34,893 nucleotides of DNA. It comes from Anaerolineales bacterium UBA3001 (GTDB lineage Bacteria > Chloroflexota > Anaerolineae > Anaerolineales > UBA11657). Below, one piece after another: positions 25,566 to 33,979 of this stretch. The translations under genes were made by a program, and so were the position numbers. Below the pieces are notes generated by a model. It had not been told where the DNA came from, did no database searches, and was given only the letters and a program-made list of their open reading frames with translations. The stretch lies in NCBI GenBank assembly GCA_002346435.1, contig DDZT01000016.1:1-34893 (forward strand). Direction: 5' to 3'. Position 1 is the stretch's first letter; each line of letters starts with the position of its first letter.

Positions 25566-26639
25566 ATGAAAGTCTTTAATGTTGAACCTCAATTGAATCC
25601 TATTGATATTTCTGGCATAAAGGTGGGTGCAAGTTATCCTTGCATGGTTATTGCCGAAGCCGGGGTTAACCATAATGGGAGCAAAAAAATGGCTCTCGAG
25701 TTAGTGGAAATTGCTCATCAGGCAGGTGCTGATGCAGTTAAATTTCAGCTGTTTCGTCCGGAAGAGCAAGTTTCACAATTAGCGAAGACTGCAGATTATC
25801 AATATACAAACACTGGGGTTACTAATGCTCTTGAAATGTCCGAATTATACAGTTTGCCTTGGGATTCTCATTATGACATAGCAGCGCATTGTAATAAAGT
25901 AGGCATTGTTTATATGGCTTCCTGTTTTGACATGCAAGCCGTGGATTTCCTATTGGATTTAGGGCAAGATTGTATTAAAGTAGGGTCTGGGGAGATTACT
26001 AATTACCCATTACTAGGTTATATAGCATCCAAAGGAAAGTCTATTATCTTGAGTACAGGGATGAGTACTTTTCAAGATGTCGAAGGGGCTGTTCAGCATA
26101 TTAGAAGATGCGGCAATACTGATATTATATTATTGCAATGTGTGTCTAATTATCCGGCTACTGCGACATCTGTCAATCTGAGAGTTATGCAGACTTTTAC
26201 TGATAAATTTGGTGTTCATGTAGGATTTAGTGATCATACTTTAGGAAATACTGTGTCTGGAGCAGCTGTCGCTTTAGGAGCATGCGTCATTGAAAAACAT
26301 TTTACTCTAGATAAGTCATTACCAGGACCTGATCATGCTATGTCTCTTGATCCAGATGAATTTCGGGATTTTGTTACGTCAATACGTACTGTTCAAGATG
26401 CTTTAGGTGACGGGAATAAGGTAGTAGATCGTAGTGAATTGGAAACGCAGCGAGTGTCTAGGCGCAGTCTTTTTGCTTCACGAAATATATCTGCAGGAGA
26501 ACAACTGAAAACGTCCAATGTAACCTTAAAACGACCCAATATTGGTATCGATCCACGTAGATGGGAAGAAGTACAGGGAAGAACTGTTGTTAATGATGTA
26601 GATGCAGACAATCCGATAACTCGGGATTTACTGTCATGA
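25566..26639 (+). CDS. neuB: Nonulosonic acid synthase (NeuB/LegI family)
   Basis: 357 residues. It condenses phosphoenolpyruvate with a six-carbon amino sugar to make a nine-carbon acid. The barrel shows CMVIAEAGVNHNGS, AVKFQLF, SVGSGE-like IKVGSGEITNYP, VGFSDHT and EKHFTLD; the C-terminus is a SAF antifreeze-like domain (RRSLFASRNISAGE to the end). Length matches the family. It overlaps neuC as ATGA (26636-26639). Being paired with a NeuC-type hydrolase rather than PseG, it should make legionaminic or sialic-type acid and not pseudaminic acid. An N-terminal remnant of a paralogue is at 12376. Confidence 0.9.
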   Translation: MKVFNVEPQLNPIDISGIKVGASYPCMVIAEAGVNHNGSKKMALELVEIAHQAGADAVKFQLFRPEEQVSQLAKTADYQYTNTGVTNALEMSELYSLPWDSHYDIAAHCNKVGIVYMASCFDMQAVDFLLDLGQDCIKVGSGEITNYPLLGYIASKGKSIILSTGMSTFQDVEGAVQHIRRCGNTDIILLQCVSNYPATATSVNLRVMQTFTDKFGVHVGFSDHTLGNTVSGAAVALGACVIEKHFTLDKSLPGPDHAMSLDPDEFRDFVTSIRTVQDALGDGNKVVDRSELETQRVSRRSLFASRNISAGEQLKTSNVTLKRPNIGIDPRRWEEVQGRTVVNDVDADNPITRDLLS

Positions 26640-27802
26640 TCAAGGTGCTATACGTTAGTGGATCGCGCGCTGATTATGGTCCTGTAAGAAATGTACTTAA
26701 AGCGATAAATAATCATGCGGAGTTAGATGTTAGTGTGCTGGTCACGGGAATGCATTTAGACCGTCTACATGGAGAAACATGGCAGGAGATTGTTAATGAT
26801 GGATTCAAGATTGCAGAAAGAGTTCCTGGTAGAGCTCTTGGCGATTCGTTGACTGAAATGGCTGCGTCGATTGGGTCATATCTTAATGGGATGAGTTATG
26901 CTATTTCACGAATACAGCCTAATATAATTTTGGTGTTGGGTGATAGAGGAGAACAGCTAGCTGGATCAATGGCTGGAGTTTTTCACAATATTGTTGTAGT
27001 TCACTTATGTGGAGGTAGTATATCTGGCTCTATAGATGACTCTATACGTCATGCAATCACAAAGTTTGCTCACTATCATTTGCCTGCCTCAGAAGAACAT
27101 GCTAATCGAATAGTGCAGATGGGTGAGGATCCTGAAAGAGTTCGGGTTGTTGGGCTGCCTGGTAATGACATAAGATCTGATGTGCAATTTACTTATGAAC
27201 AGGTTTGTACCAAATTTAATATATCTATAGATAAACCTTATATTCTGGTAGTACAGCATCCAGTGACATTTACTCAGAATGAAGTTGGCCAGCAAATCAA
27301 AGAGACGCTTGAAGCTGTGCGAGGATTAAAGAATCCTATCTTATTATCCAATCCTAATGATGATGCTGGTGGTAGGATGATTTTGGCAAAAATGGGTAAA
27401 TATGCCACTGAATGTAGTAACATGCAGGTACTTCCACCATTGTCTAGCAGGGAGCTTTTTGCGAGCGTAATGGCTCATAGTGGTGTGATTGTCGGCAATT
27501 CTAGTGCAGGAATTGTAGAGGCAATGAGTCTAGGTGTGCCCGTGGTAAATATAGGTGATAGACAGCGTGGGAGAGAACATTTAGCTTGCTTAATTAATGT
27601 TGGCTATGACAGAATCGAAATTAGAAAAGCAATTGAAGTTGCGTTGTTGGACGAAAAATATCGTTCAAGACTGACAGATTTCAGTGCGAAAATGCTTATA
27701 ACTGATACGCCTAGTGAAGTGGTCAAGTTTTTGCTGAGTGTTGATTTAGGTGTATCACTTCGGCCCAAGACATTCGTTGATTTACCTGTTGTGTCGTCAT
27801 AG
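26636..27802 (+). CDS. neuC: Hydrolysing UDP/GDP-sugar 2-epimerase (NeuC/LegG family)
   Basis: 388 residues. YVSGSRADYGPVRNVL, VLGDRGEQLAG, HLCGGSISGSIDDSIRHAITKFAH and GNSSAGIVEAMSLGVPVVNIG are the hallmarks of hydrolysing 2-epimerases, which release NDP and give a free mannosamine-type sugar for the next enzyme, here NeuB. LegG acts on a bacillosamine-type sugar and NeuC on UDP-GlcNAc; the legC gene upstream favours the LegG role. It is translationally coupled to neuB. Confidence 0.87.
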   Translation: MIKVLYVSGSRADYGPVRNVLKAINNHAELDVSVLVTGMHLDRLHGETWQEIVNDGFKIAERVPGRALGDSLTEMAASIGSYLNGMSYAISRIQPNIILVLGDRGEQLAGSMAGVFHNIVVVHLCGGSISGSIDDSIRHAITKFAHYHLPASEEHANRIVQMGEDPERVRVVGLPGNDIRSDVQFTYEQVCTKFNISIDKPYILVVQHPVTFTQNEVGQQIKETLEAVRGLKNPILLSNPNDDAGGRMILAKMGKYATECSNMQVLPPLSSRELFASVMAHSGVIVGNSSAGIVEAMSLGVPVVNIGDRQRGREHLACLINVGYDRIEIRKAIEVALLDEKYRSRLTDFSAKMLITDTPSEVVKFLLSVDLGVSLRPKTFVDLPVVSS

Positions 27803-27865
27803 GGCATCAGTGTTCTGACAATTTTGAGTAATTACAATTATGTGTGCAAATGAGTACATATATAT

Positions 27866-27871
27866 AAGGAG
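27866..27871 (+). promoter_or_regulatory. Strong Shine-Dalgarno site
   Basis: AAGGAG, 6 bases before ATG 27878, is the best ribosome-binding site in the window. Most other starts in this locus have weak or no such motif and rely on stop/start overlap, so this gene seems to be translated independently. Confidence 0.6.
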
Positions 27872-27877
27872 AAAACC

Positions 27878-28435
27878 ATGAGTATAAGTGGTAAATATGT
27901 GATATTGCGGGCGATTGAGAAGGATGACTTATCGTTGCTTCAGTTATGGAATAATGATTCAGATATACAACATAATTTAGGTGGTTGGCACTTCCCATCG
28001 TCCGCATCGATAATGGAAAAATGGTTTGATTCGTTGTCTGGCGACGAATTAAATCAGCGTTACGCTATTGATATTGCGTCACATGGATTGATTGGAACCA
28101 CTAATTTAGTTAATATCAATTGGAAAGATAGGAATGCAAGTTGTGGCATCATGCTTGGTGATACTACTGCGCGGGAAAAAGGATATGGTACTGATGCCGT
28201 AATGACCTTGATGAGATATGCTTTTGAAGAATTAGGATTTGAGCGGCTTGATACTACTATCATTGCTCACAATGAAGCGTCTTTGAATTTATATGTTGGT
28301 AAATGCGGCTGGGTAGAAGAAGGTAGAAAAAAGAACTGGTATTGGCGCAGAAATCGGTATTGGGACAAAGTAATATTGGGCATTACTAAGGATTTGTATT
28401 TTGACTTAGTTTCCAGTAATTCTTATTGGAGTTGA
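27878..28435 (+). CDS. GNAT N-acetyltransferase (RimJ/RimL-like; possible PseH/LegH role)
   Basis: 185 residues with the GNAT fold: YVILRAIEKDDLSLL at the N-terminus, then GIMLGDTTAREKGYGTDAV, where R/K-x-x-G-Y-G is the acetyl-CoA pyrophosphate loop, and LDTTIIAHNEASLNLYVGKCGW, the usual strand-5 region. It follows neuC and precedes sugar aminotransferase genes, so it may acetylate the amino group made by LegC (LegH role) or PseC (PseH role). A strong AAGGAG site lies upstream. Substrate is inferred from position only. Confidence 0.75.
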   Translation: MSISGKYVILRAIEKDDLSLLQLWNNDSDIQHNLGGWHFPSSASIMEKWFDSLSGDELNQRYAIDIASHGLIGTTNLVNINWKDRNASCGIMLGDTTAREKGYGTDAVMTLMRYAFEELGFERLDTTIIAHNEASLNLYVGKCGWVEEGRKKNWYWRRNRYWDKVILGITKDLYFDLVSSNSYWS

Positions 28436-28457
28436 ATTTCATAATAATTTAAGTCTA

Positions 28458-29513
28458 ATGACTAGATACTTGATAGGTGGTGATTTTGAGTTAAGCTCAC
28501 TATCATTAGGATCCGTAAATAATCTGTCAGATTTTACACACGGTATTACTGGTACTTGGACAGCAAGTGGGCGAGCTGCTTTAACACTAATACTAAAAAA
28601 GTTGAAAGACCTCGGTGTTAAACTAGTTCACGTCCCGGCATTTTTGTGTGATAGCATTTTACTTCCCATTACTGAGTTGGGATTGGATTGTGATTTCTAT
28701 CCAGTCGATCTAAAACTAAAATCCTACCCGGATCCTTCTCCAGGCTCGGCTATCATTGTTATCCATTATTTTGGTTGGTTGGATGAATCTATCGTTCAAT
28801 TGCGTGCAGAAGCTGGTGACAAATATCACTTAATTGAAGATATGACCCATGCGTTTTTGAGTGATTGGAGTGCTGGTCCTGAGGTATCAAGGTCCATATT
28901 CTTTACGCCAAGAAAGTTTGCTCCAGTTCCGTTTGGAGGTTGGTGTTCATCGGATGCTGTACTACAGGCTCCTAATAATGAAATTGAGTCTTTAAACTAT
29001 CGATCGATAATTGCACGAATGGCACGATCTATGTATTTGGAAAAAAATCAATACCCTGTCGACTCTGATTATGAGGAATTCTATCTCGATGCTTTTAGAG
29101 AAGTGGAAGAGTTTTTGGACAAATACCCCACCTATACTAGCGTTCCCCAGATAGCGCTTGAAATTATCGCGGGACTTGATTGGGCTAATATTGCTAAAAA
29201 GCGTCGTATGAATTGGCAATGTTTACATGAATTATTGGCAGGTCATGTAGAAATCTTACAGCCTAGTTTACCAAATGATGTAGTGCCATTAGGATATATT
29301 GTGAGATTAGAAAATCGAGATGCAATAAGAAAAAGCATGGCTGAAAATCGTATCTTTTGTCCCGTACATTGGCCATCATCTAGTGTAGTGCCATCCAAAA
29401 CATTCACGCAGGCAGCATTGCTTTCGGACACTTGTTTGACCCTTCCTATAGATCAGAGATATGGTATCGATGATATGACTAAGCTAGCGGATACACTAAA
29501 GTCTTATTTGTGA
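28458..29513 (+). CDS. Divergent DegT/DnrJ-fold aminotransferase-like protein
   Basis: 351 residues with weak but ordered similarity to DegT/DnrJ aminotransferases: TASGRAALTLIL at the N-terminus, HVPAFLCDSI, IHYFGW, then LIEDMTHAF (D128, which would pair with the PLP ring nitrogen) and FFTPRKFAPVPFGGW, where K153 is placed like the Schiff-base lysine. The family's usual G-rich segment after the lysine is shortened. It is followed, 4 bases later, by a FemAB-type acyltransferase, a pair I have the impression recurs in glycan loci. It may still be a catalytic PLP enzyme since both key residues remain. Confidence 0.6.
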   Translation: MTRYLIGGDFELSSLSLGSVNNLSDFTHGITGTWTASGRAALTLILKKLKDLGVKLVHVPAFLCDSILLPITELGLDCDFYPVDLKLKSYPDPSPGSAIIVIHYFGWLDESIVQLRAEAGDKYHLIEDMTHAFLSDWSAGPEVSRSIFFTPRKFAPVPFGGWCSSDAVLQAPNNEIESLNYRSIIARMARSMYLEKNQYPVDSDYEEFYLDAFREVEEFLDKYPTYTSVPQIALEIIAGLDWANIAKKRRMNWQCLHELLAGHVEILQPSLPNDVVPLGYIVRLENRDAIRKSMAENRIFCPVHWPSSSVVPSKTFTQAALLSDTCLTLPIDQRYGIDDMTKLADTLKSYL

Positions 29514-29517
29514 ATTT

Positions 29518-30588
29518 ATGCATATTGACATTCTAGACGCTTGCAACCATACAAAACAATGGTGTGTCGTTCTTGATAAATTTCCAAGACATTTGCGTGA
29601 TATATATTTTTCTCCAGAATGGGTGAAATTACACAGATTTGATCCGAGTACTCGCGCCATTATGTTCGTATGTCAAGATGGTTCAAAGATATGGATATAC
29701 CCGTTTTTGCTAGGGTCGATATCACATGTTGGGGATCATAGATTAGGTAAAACGTGGCGTGATATTCAAACACCTTATGGGTATGGAGGACCATTGTCTA
29801 ATACTCAGGATGTGGGTTTTGTTACACAAGCATGGAGCAAGTTTTCTAGTTGGTGTCAAGATGTAGATGTTGTGGCAGAATTTGTACGCTTGCACCCAAT
29901 AATACAAAACGAGCAGTGGTTGGATCCAGATGTCAGAGTAATGTACGATCGGCATACGGTTTCACTAGATTTTGAAGAACTGCAATATGACAAACTGCCT
30001 TTTAATGCCAACACTAGAAACATGCTTACTCGTGCCAATAAATTAGGGGTTCGTGTTTCTAAGTCTTTGGATCGAGAATCTTTTGATCAATTTGTAGTGA
30101 TGTACGGTTCTGCTATGAAGAGACTAGAAGCTGACGAATATCTTCACTTTACCCAGAAGTATTTTCAAGATCTGTATAAATTAGTACAAGATAATGGGTT
30201 TCTATTGTTAGCTGAACATGAAACCGAATTGATAGCAGCTGCAATATTTCTTAAAGGATCTAACTATTTGCATTATCACTTAGCGTCATCTAATCCAGAC
30301 AGAATGGTATCTGGTGCGAACAACCAATTGCTATTTCATGCATCAAACATTGGGTATAAATATGGTCTCAAAGGTCTGCACTTAGGTGGTGGTAGAACAA
30401 CGGATCCGAAAGATACACTTCTTAGATTCAAACAATCCATGTCAACTCATACACATCGATATCTTATTGGCAAAAGAATTTATAAACCGAAAATATATAC
30501 TAGCTTGCGGGACCTTTGGCGACAATATTATCCGTCATTAATTCCTAGATATGGTGACAGATTATTATGTTATCGTTATGGTTCCTAG
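29518..30588 (+). CDS. FemAB-type GNAT acyltransferase
   Basis: 356 residues in the two-GNAT-lobe FemAB layout. FSPEWVKLHRFDP and WIYPFLLGSI in the first lobe, TPYGYGGPLS as the family's conserved segment, and LLLAEHETELIAAAIFLKGSNYLHYHLASS, here a motif running from about residue 230, in the second. It ends with ANNQLLFHASNIGYKYGLKGLHLGGG. FemAB proteins transfer aminoacyl groups in peptidoglycan; the glycan-locus members probably acylate sugar amines. Its neighbour is the DegT-like gene at 28458, so a made-and-acylated amine is plausible. Confidence 0.65.
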   Translation: MHIDILDACNHTKQWCVVLDKFPRHLRDIYFSPEWVKLHRFDPSTRAIMFVCQDGSKIWIYPFLLGSISHVGDHRLGKTWRDIQTPYGYGGPLSNTQDVGFVTQAWSKFSSWCQDVDVVAEFVRLHPIIQNEQWLDPDVRVMYDRHTVSLDFEELQYDKLPFNANTRNMLTRANKLGVRVSKSLDRESFDQFVVMYGSAMKRLEADEYLHFTQKYFQDLYKLVQDNGFLLLAEHETELIAAAIFLKGSNYLHYHLASSNPDRMVSGANNQLLFHASNIGYKYGLKGLHLGGGRTTDPKDTLLRFKQSMSTHTHRYLIGKRIYKPKIYTSLRDLWRQYYPSLIPRYGDRLLCYRYGS

Positions 30589-30611
30589 TATTAATGGAGC
30601 TTCATATATAG

Positions 30612-30695
30612 AAATTATTTCCACACGCAATTAAATGTGATGCAATAAATTATGCTGAGAAGTGGGGAGAAGATAAAGTCGTACTGGGTTTGTGA
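30612..30695 (+). pseudogene. 3' remnant of a second large surface-carbohydrate gene
   Basis: Bases 30651-30695 encode Y-A-E-K-W-G-E-D-K-V-V-L-G-L-stop, near-identical to the end of the 675-residue gene (Y-A-E-K-W-G-E-D-K-V-V-R-G-L-stop at 25377-25421). The frame is open back to 30612 (after a TAG), but only the last ~15 codons match. No start codon or body is present. The 167-base gap 30589-30755 holds this remnant and little else. A weak promoter-like pair (TTGTGA then TATGTT, 17 bases apart) ends at 30718 and is not convincing. Confidence 0.6.
30651..30695 (+). repeat. Direct repeat unit B (copy of the 3' end of the gene at 23394)
   Basis: Partner of the repeat at 25377-25421: 36 of 45 bases identical by eye, and the differences between the codons mostly keep the amino acid, which means the copy was under protein-level selection before it was truncated. 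Confidence 0.6.
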
Positions 30696-30755
30696 TAGGA
30701 TGTCTTGTTTGATATGTTAATATCTTGGTTTATATAAATATGGAGTGATTAGCTC

Positions 30756-31739
30756 ATGTCCCTAAATGATAAAGTTGTATTAATTACCGGTGGTACAGGT
30801 TCTTTTGGTAAGAAATTCACAGAAATCGTACTTCGTGAATTTTCTCCGAAGAAACTTATTGTTTTTAGCCGTGATGAATTGAAACAGTATGAGATGAATC
30901 AAAAGTATTCTGATCCATCTATGCGATATTTCATAGGAGATGTTCGTGATTTGGATAGACTTAAGTTAGCTTTCCAAGGCGTGGATGTGGTAGTACATGC
31001 AGCGGCTATGAAACAGGTTCCTATCTGTGAATACAATCCTTTTGAGGCTGTTAAGACTAATGTTTTTGGCGCCCAGAATGTTATAGAAGCTGCGATGAAT
31101 TGCGGAGTACAAAAAGTTCTTGCTATTAGTACAGACAAGGCTGTCAATCCAATCAATTTATATGGTGCTACCAAATTGTGTGCAGAGAAGTTATTTGTTC
31201 AAAGCAATTCTTATTCTGGAGAGAATGCTACTAGATTTAGCTGTGCTAGGTATGGAAATGTTGTTGGAAGTCGTGGTAGTGTGATACCTGTATTCATTCA
31301 ACAACGCGAACTAGGTAGGATTACGGTCACTGACGAGCGTATGACGCGCTTTTGGATTACTCTTGAGCAAGGTGTACGTCTAGTGATAAATGCATTGGAC
31401 CAAATGCATGGAGGTGAAATATTTGTGCCGAAGATACCTAGCATGCGTCTGATAGATTTAGCTGAATCGATTGCATCGGGTTGTGAGGTATCAACCATAG
31501 GTATCCGACCGGGTGAAAAATTGCATGAGGTTCTGATATCACGTGACGAAGCCCGTTCAACTGTTGAGTTTGATGATATGTTCATCGTTCAGCCCGAGTT
31601 TCCTTGGTGGGGTTCACACAATTTGAGTGGCGGAAAATCACTCCCTGAGGGGTTTGAGTATTCTAGTGATAATAATAGTCATTGGCTATCTAGTGAAGAT
31701 ATTCATCGGGTGATTAAAGATGAGCAGACTGAAATCTAA
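30756..31739 (+). CDS. pseB: UDP-GlcNAc 4,6-dehydratase, PseB-like
   Basis: 327 residues. NDKVVLITGGTGSFGKKF at the N-terminus and KKLIVFSRDELKQYEM are typical of PseB/FlaA1, which makes UDP-2-acetamido-2,6-dideoxy-beta-L-arabino-hexos-4-ulose, the first step to pseudaminic acid and related sugars. The catalytic set fits: STDKA (D127, K128) and YGATK (Y136, K140). AMKQVPICEYNP is also conserved. GGAG at 30742-30745 is 10 bases before the ATG. Its 3' end overlaps pseC by 20 bases. The same dehydratase also feeds other dideoxy-amino sugars, so the end product is not certain. Confidence 0.88.
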   Translation: MSLNDKVVLITGGTGSFGKKFTEIVLREFSPKKLIVFSRDELKQYEMNQKYSDPSMRYFIGDVRDLDRLKLAFQGVDVVVHAAAMKQVPICEYNPFEAVKTNVFGAQNVIEAAMNCGVQKVLAISTDKAVNPINLYGATKLCAEKLFVQSNSYSGENATRFSCARYGNVVGSRGSVIPVFIQQRELGRITVTDERMTRFWITLEQGVRLVINALDQMHGGEIFVPKIPSMRLIDLAESIASGCEVSTIGIRPGEKLHEVLISRDEARSTVEFDDMFIVQPEFPWWGSHNLSGGKSLPEGFEYSSDNNSHWLSSEDIHRVIKDEQTEI

Positions 31740-32925
31740 ATTAGCAATTGAAGGGGGTACTCCAGTTAGGCAAACTATGCTTCCCTATGGACGCCAATTG
31801 GTTGATGAGACTGACATACAGGCTGTAGCGGAAGTGCTGCGCTCTGATTGGTTGACTACCGGCCCAGTAGTTAGTGAATTTGAACATGAATTTACTAAAC
31901 TTACAGGTGCTAATGAGGCTGTAGCATTTAGCAATGGTACAGCCTCATTACATGCTGCTATGTATGCGATCGGTGTGGATGTAGCGGATGAGATCATCGT
32001 ACCAGCTATTACGTTTGTAGCTACCGCAAATTGTATTGTCTACCAAGGAGGTATTCCGGTTTTTGCTGATGTACATCCGGACACTTTGTTGTTGGACCCT
32101 GTTTGTGTTGAAGCAAAAATTACGTCACATACTAAGGCGATAATTGCGATGGATTATGCCGGTCATCCCTGTGATTACGATACATTGAGAGTTATTGCGG
32201 ATCGACATGGGTTGATTTTGATTGCAGATGCATGTCATTCTTTAGGAGCTAATTACAGAAGTAGGGTAGTTGGCTCATTAGCTGATCTTAATGTTTTTTC
32301 TTTTCATCCTGTAAAGGCTGTTACTACTGGTGAGGGTGGTATGGTTACTACAGATGATGAAGATATGGCTGCAAGGATGCGTATATTTCGCAATCATGGT
32401 ATTACAAATGATCATCGAGAACGTGAATTGCAGGGTAGTTTTCGATACGAAATGGTTGACCTAGGGTACAACTATCGCATTACAGATATTCAATGCGTAT
32501 TAGGGTTGAGTCAACTAAAAAAACTCCCCTCATTTATCAGTAGGAGGCGTGCAATTGCCGCTAAATATGATGCAGCATTGGCTAATAATAAAGCAGTAAG
32601 CGTACTTGGTGTACATGAAGATGTGTTGCATGCTTATCATTTGTATGTCGTGAAATTGCAACATCACCAACTTCGTGTCAGTAGGCTGGAAATATTTGAA
32701 GCATTGCGTGCTGAGAATATTGGCGTGAATGTACACTATATGCCTTTATATATGCATCCTTACCATAAGCAGTTTGTAGATAATGATGCAAATGAGATAT
32801 GTCCGGTAGCAGAAGAAGCATTCGACAGCATTCTAAGTTTACCGATATTTCCATCTATGACTAATGAAGATGTAACACATGTGATAGAGGCTCTAAACAA
32901 AGTATTGAATTGGTTTGCATCTTAG
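31720..32925 (+). CDS. pseC: UDP-4-keto-sugar aminotransferase, PseC-like
   Basis: 401 residues, DegT/DnrJ family. LAIEGGTPVR...YGRQ at the N-terminus, LKSDWLTTGP-type motif (here VLRSDWLTTGP), DACHSLGA, and FSFHPVKAVTTGEGG, whose K199 is the Schiff-base lysine. PseC converts the PseB product to UDP-4-amino-4,6-dideoxy-beta-L-AltNAc, and the gene follows pseB directly. ATG 31720 gives an extra ~20 residues compared with short PseC proteins; ATG 31777 is an alternative start but the LAIEGG segment looks conserved. Confidence 0.85.
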   Translation: MSRLKSKLAIEGGTPVRQTMLPYGRQLVDETDIQAVAEVLRSDWLTTGPVVSEFEHEFTKLTGANEAVAFSNGTASLHAAMYAIGVDVADEIIVPAITFVATANCIVYQGGIPVFADVHPDTLLLDPVCVEAKITSHTKAIIAMDYAGHPCDYDTLRVIADRHGLILIADACHSLGANYRSRVVGSLADLNVFSFHPVKAVTTGEGGMVTTDDEDMAARMRIFRNHGITNDHRERELQGSFRYEMVDLGYNYRITDIQCVLGLSQLKKLPSFISRRRAIAAKYDAALANNKAVSVLGVHEDVLHAYHLYVVKLQHHQLRVSRLEIFEALRAENIGVNVHYMPLYMHPYHKQFVDNDANEICPVAEEAFDSILSLPIFPSMTNEDVTHVIEALNKVLNWFAS

Positions 32926-32957
32926 ATATATGAATTGCTTATGTTCCAAACAAGATA

Positions 32958-33845
32958 ATGAATTTTGATAAACTAGAGAGTTCAAGCATAGTATCAGTTC
33001 ACGATAAATCTAAGCAGATGAGAGTAATGATATTTGGGGCAAATGATGATGGCCGCGACCTATTTCGGCAACTTAAGCCATTGATGGTGATAGGGATAAT
33101 TGATGTAGTTGCATTTATTGACAATGATTCAAGGTTGATTGGGCGGGAGATTGAAGGAAAGAAAATTATTGTTCCCGAACAGGTGAAAAATTTTGAGTAC
33201 GATCTTATTATTGTTGCGCCAATATTTGTTGTTGAAGTTTCGCGACAGCTTATAGATTTAGGGGTAAGTGAGGATCGGATAATTCCATACAGTGAAGATC
33301 ATGTGCGAAATTTTGGAGACATGGATAGGGAATTTGATGATGTTAAGATTGGTAAATATTCTTACTATAAGCGTGGTACTAAACTAATGAATTGCGATAT
33401 TGGTAGATTTTGTCATATTGGTGACAACTGTGCAATAGGTTTGTTCGGGCATGATACTTCACAAGTGACAACATATCCACTTAAGTATCATTTTGATAAC
33501 TCTGTAGTGGATGTTGGTCAGGATAGTACAGCAGATGCTGTTCGAAAATCACGACAAACTATCATCAAGAATGATGTTTATATTGGAGAAAGTGTGACGA
33601 TATTTGCGGGCGTGACTGTTGGTAACGGTGCTGTAATAGGTGCCCGAGCTGTGGTTACCAAGGATGTGCCAGACTATGCTGTTGTTGCCGGTGTACCGTC
33701 TCAAATCGTCAGGATGCGATTTTCTGACAAAATTGTTGATGATTTACTCGACATACAGTGGTGGCAATGGTCCGATGACAAGATAAAGAGTTGTATTGAA
33801 GATTTTCATTTGGATGTGGAAAAATTTGTACTTTCACATAAGTAA
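32958..33845 (+). CDS. Acyltransferase with N-terminal Rossmann-like domain and C-terminal left-handed beta-helix
   Basis: 295 residues. About 20-130 resemble the PglD/NeuD N-terminal nucleotide-sugar-binding fold (RVMIFGANDDGRDLF, VVAFIDNDSRLIG). About 132-265 is a hexapeptide-repeat helix like CatB/XAT acetyltransferases, ending TIIKNDVYIGESVTI...GAVIGARAVVTKDVPDYAVVAGVP (two joined segments). QWWQWSDDKI is the usual XAT C-terminal motif. It would use acetyl-CoA to N-acetylate a 4-amino sugar such as the PseC product. GNAT 27878 is a competing candidate for the same step. Confidence 0.78.
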   Translation: MNFDKLESSSIVSVHDKSKQMRVMIFGANDDGRDLFRQLKPLMVIGIIDVVAFIDNDSRLIGREIEGKKIIVPEQVKNFEYDLIIVAPIFVVEVSRQLIDLGVSEDRIIPYSEDHVRNFGDMDREFDDVKIGKYSYYKRGTKLMNCDIGRFCHIGDNCAIGLFGHDTSQVTTYPLKYHFDNSVVDVGQDSTADAVRKSRQTIIKNDVYIGESVTIFAGVTVGNGAVIGARAVVTKDVPDYAVVAGVPSQIVRMRFSDKIVDDLLDIQWWQWSDDKIKSCIEDFHLDVEKFVLSHK

Positions 33846-33935
33846 ATATGCAGGCCCTCATTTCAGAATAGGTTAGATACAGTAGTAGATCGTCAGTAGT
33901 GACAGAGTTGCTCGGCGCATGCCTCAGTGACAGGT

Positions 33936-33964
33936 TTGCAATTTATTCAACTAGTTTATATAGA
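33936..33964 (+). promoter_or_regulatory. Weak possible promoter before asnB-like gene
   Basis: TTGCAA (33936-33941) and TATAGA (33959-33964) are 17 bases apart in the 134-base gap before ATG 33980. The -10 lies close to the start. The gap also has short near-repeats (TCAGTAGTGACAG and TCAGTGACAG) with no obvious role. Confidence 0.2.
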
Positions 33965-33979
33965 TAACATTTTATTGTA

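Noticed and set aside
33846..33979. Regulatory RNA or riboswitch before the asnB-like gene
   Set aside because: Only very short stems (for example GTCA...TGAC) and a weak promoter-like pair are visible; nothing resembles a known riboswitch.
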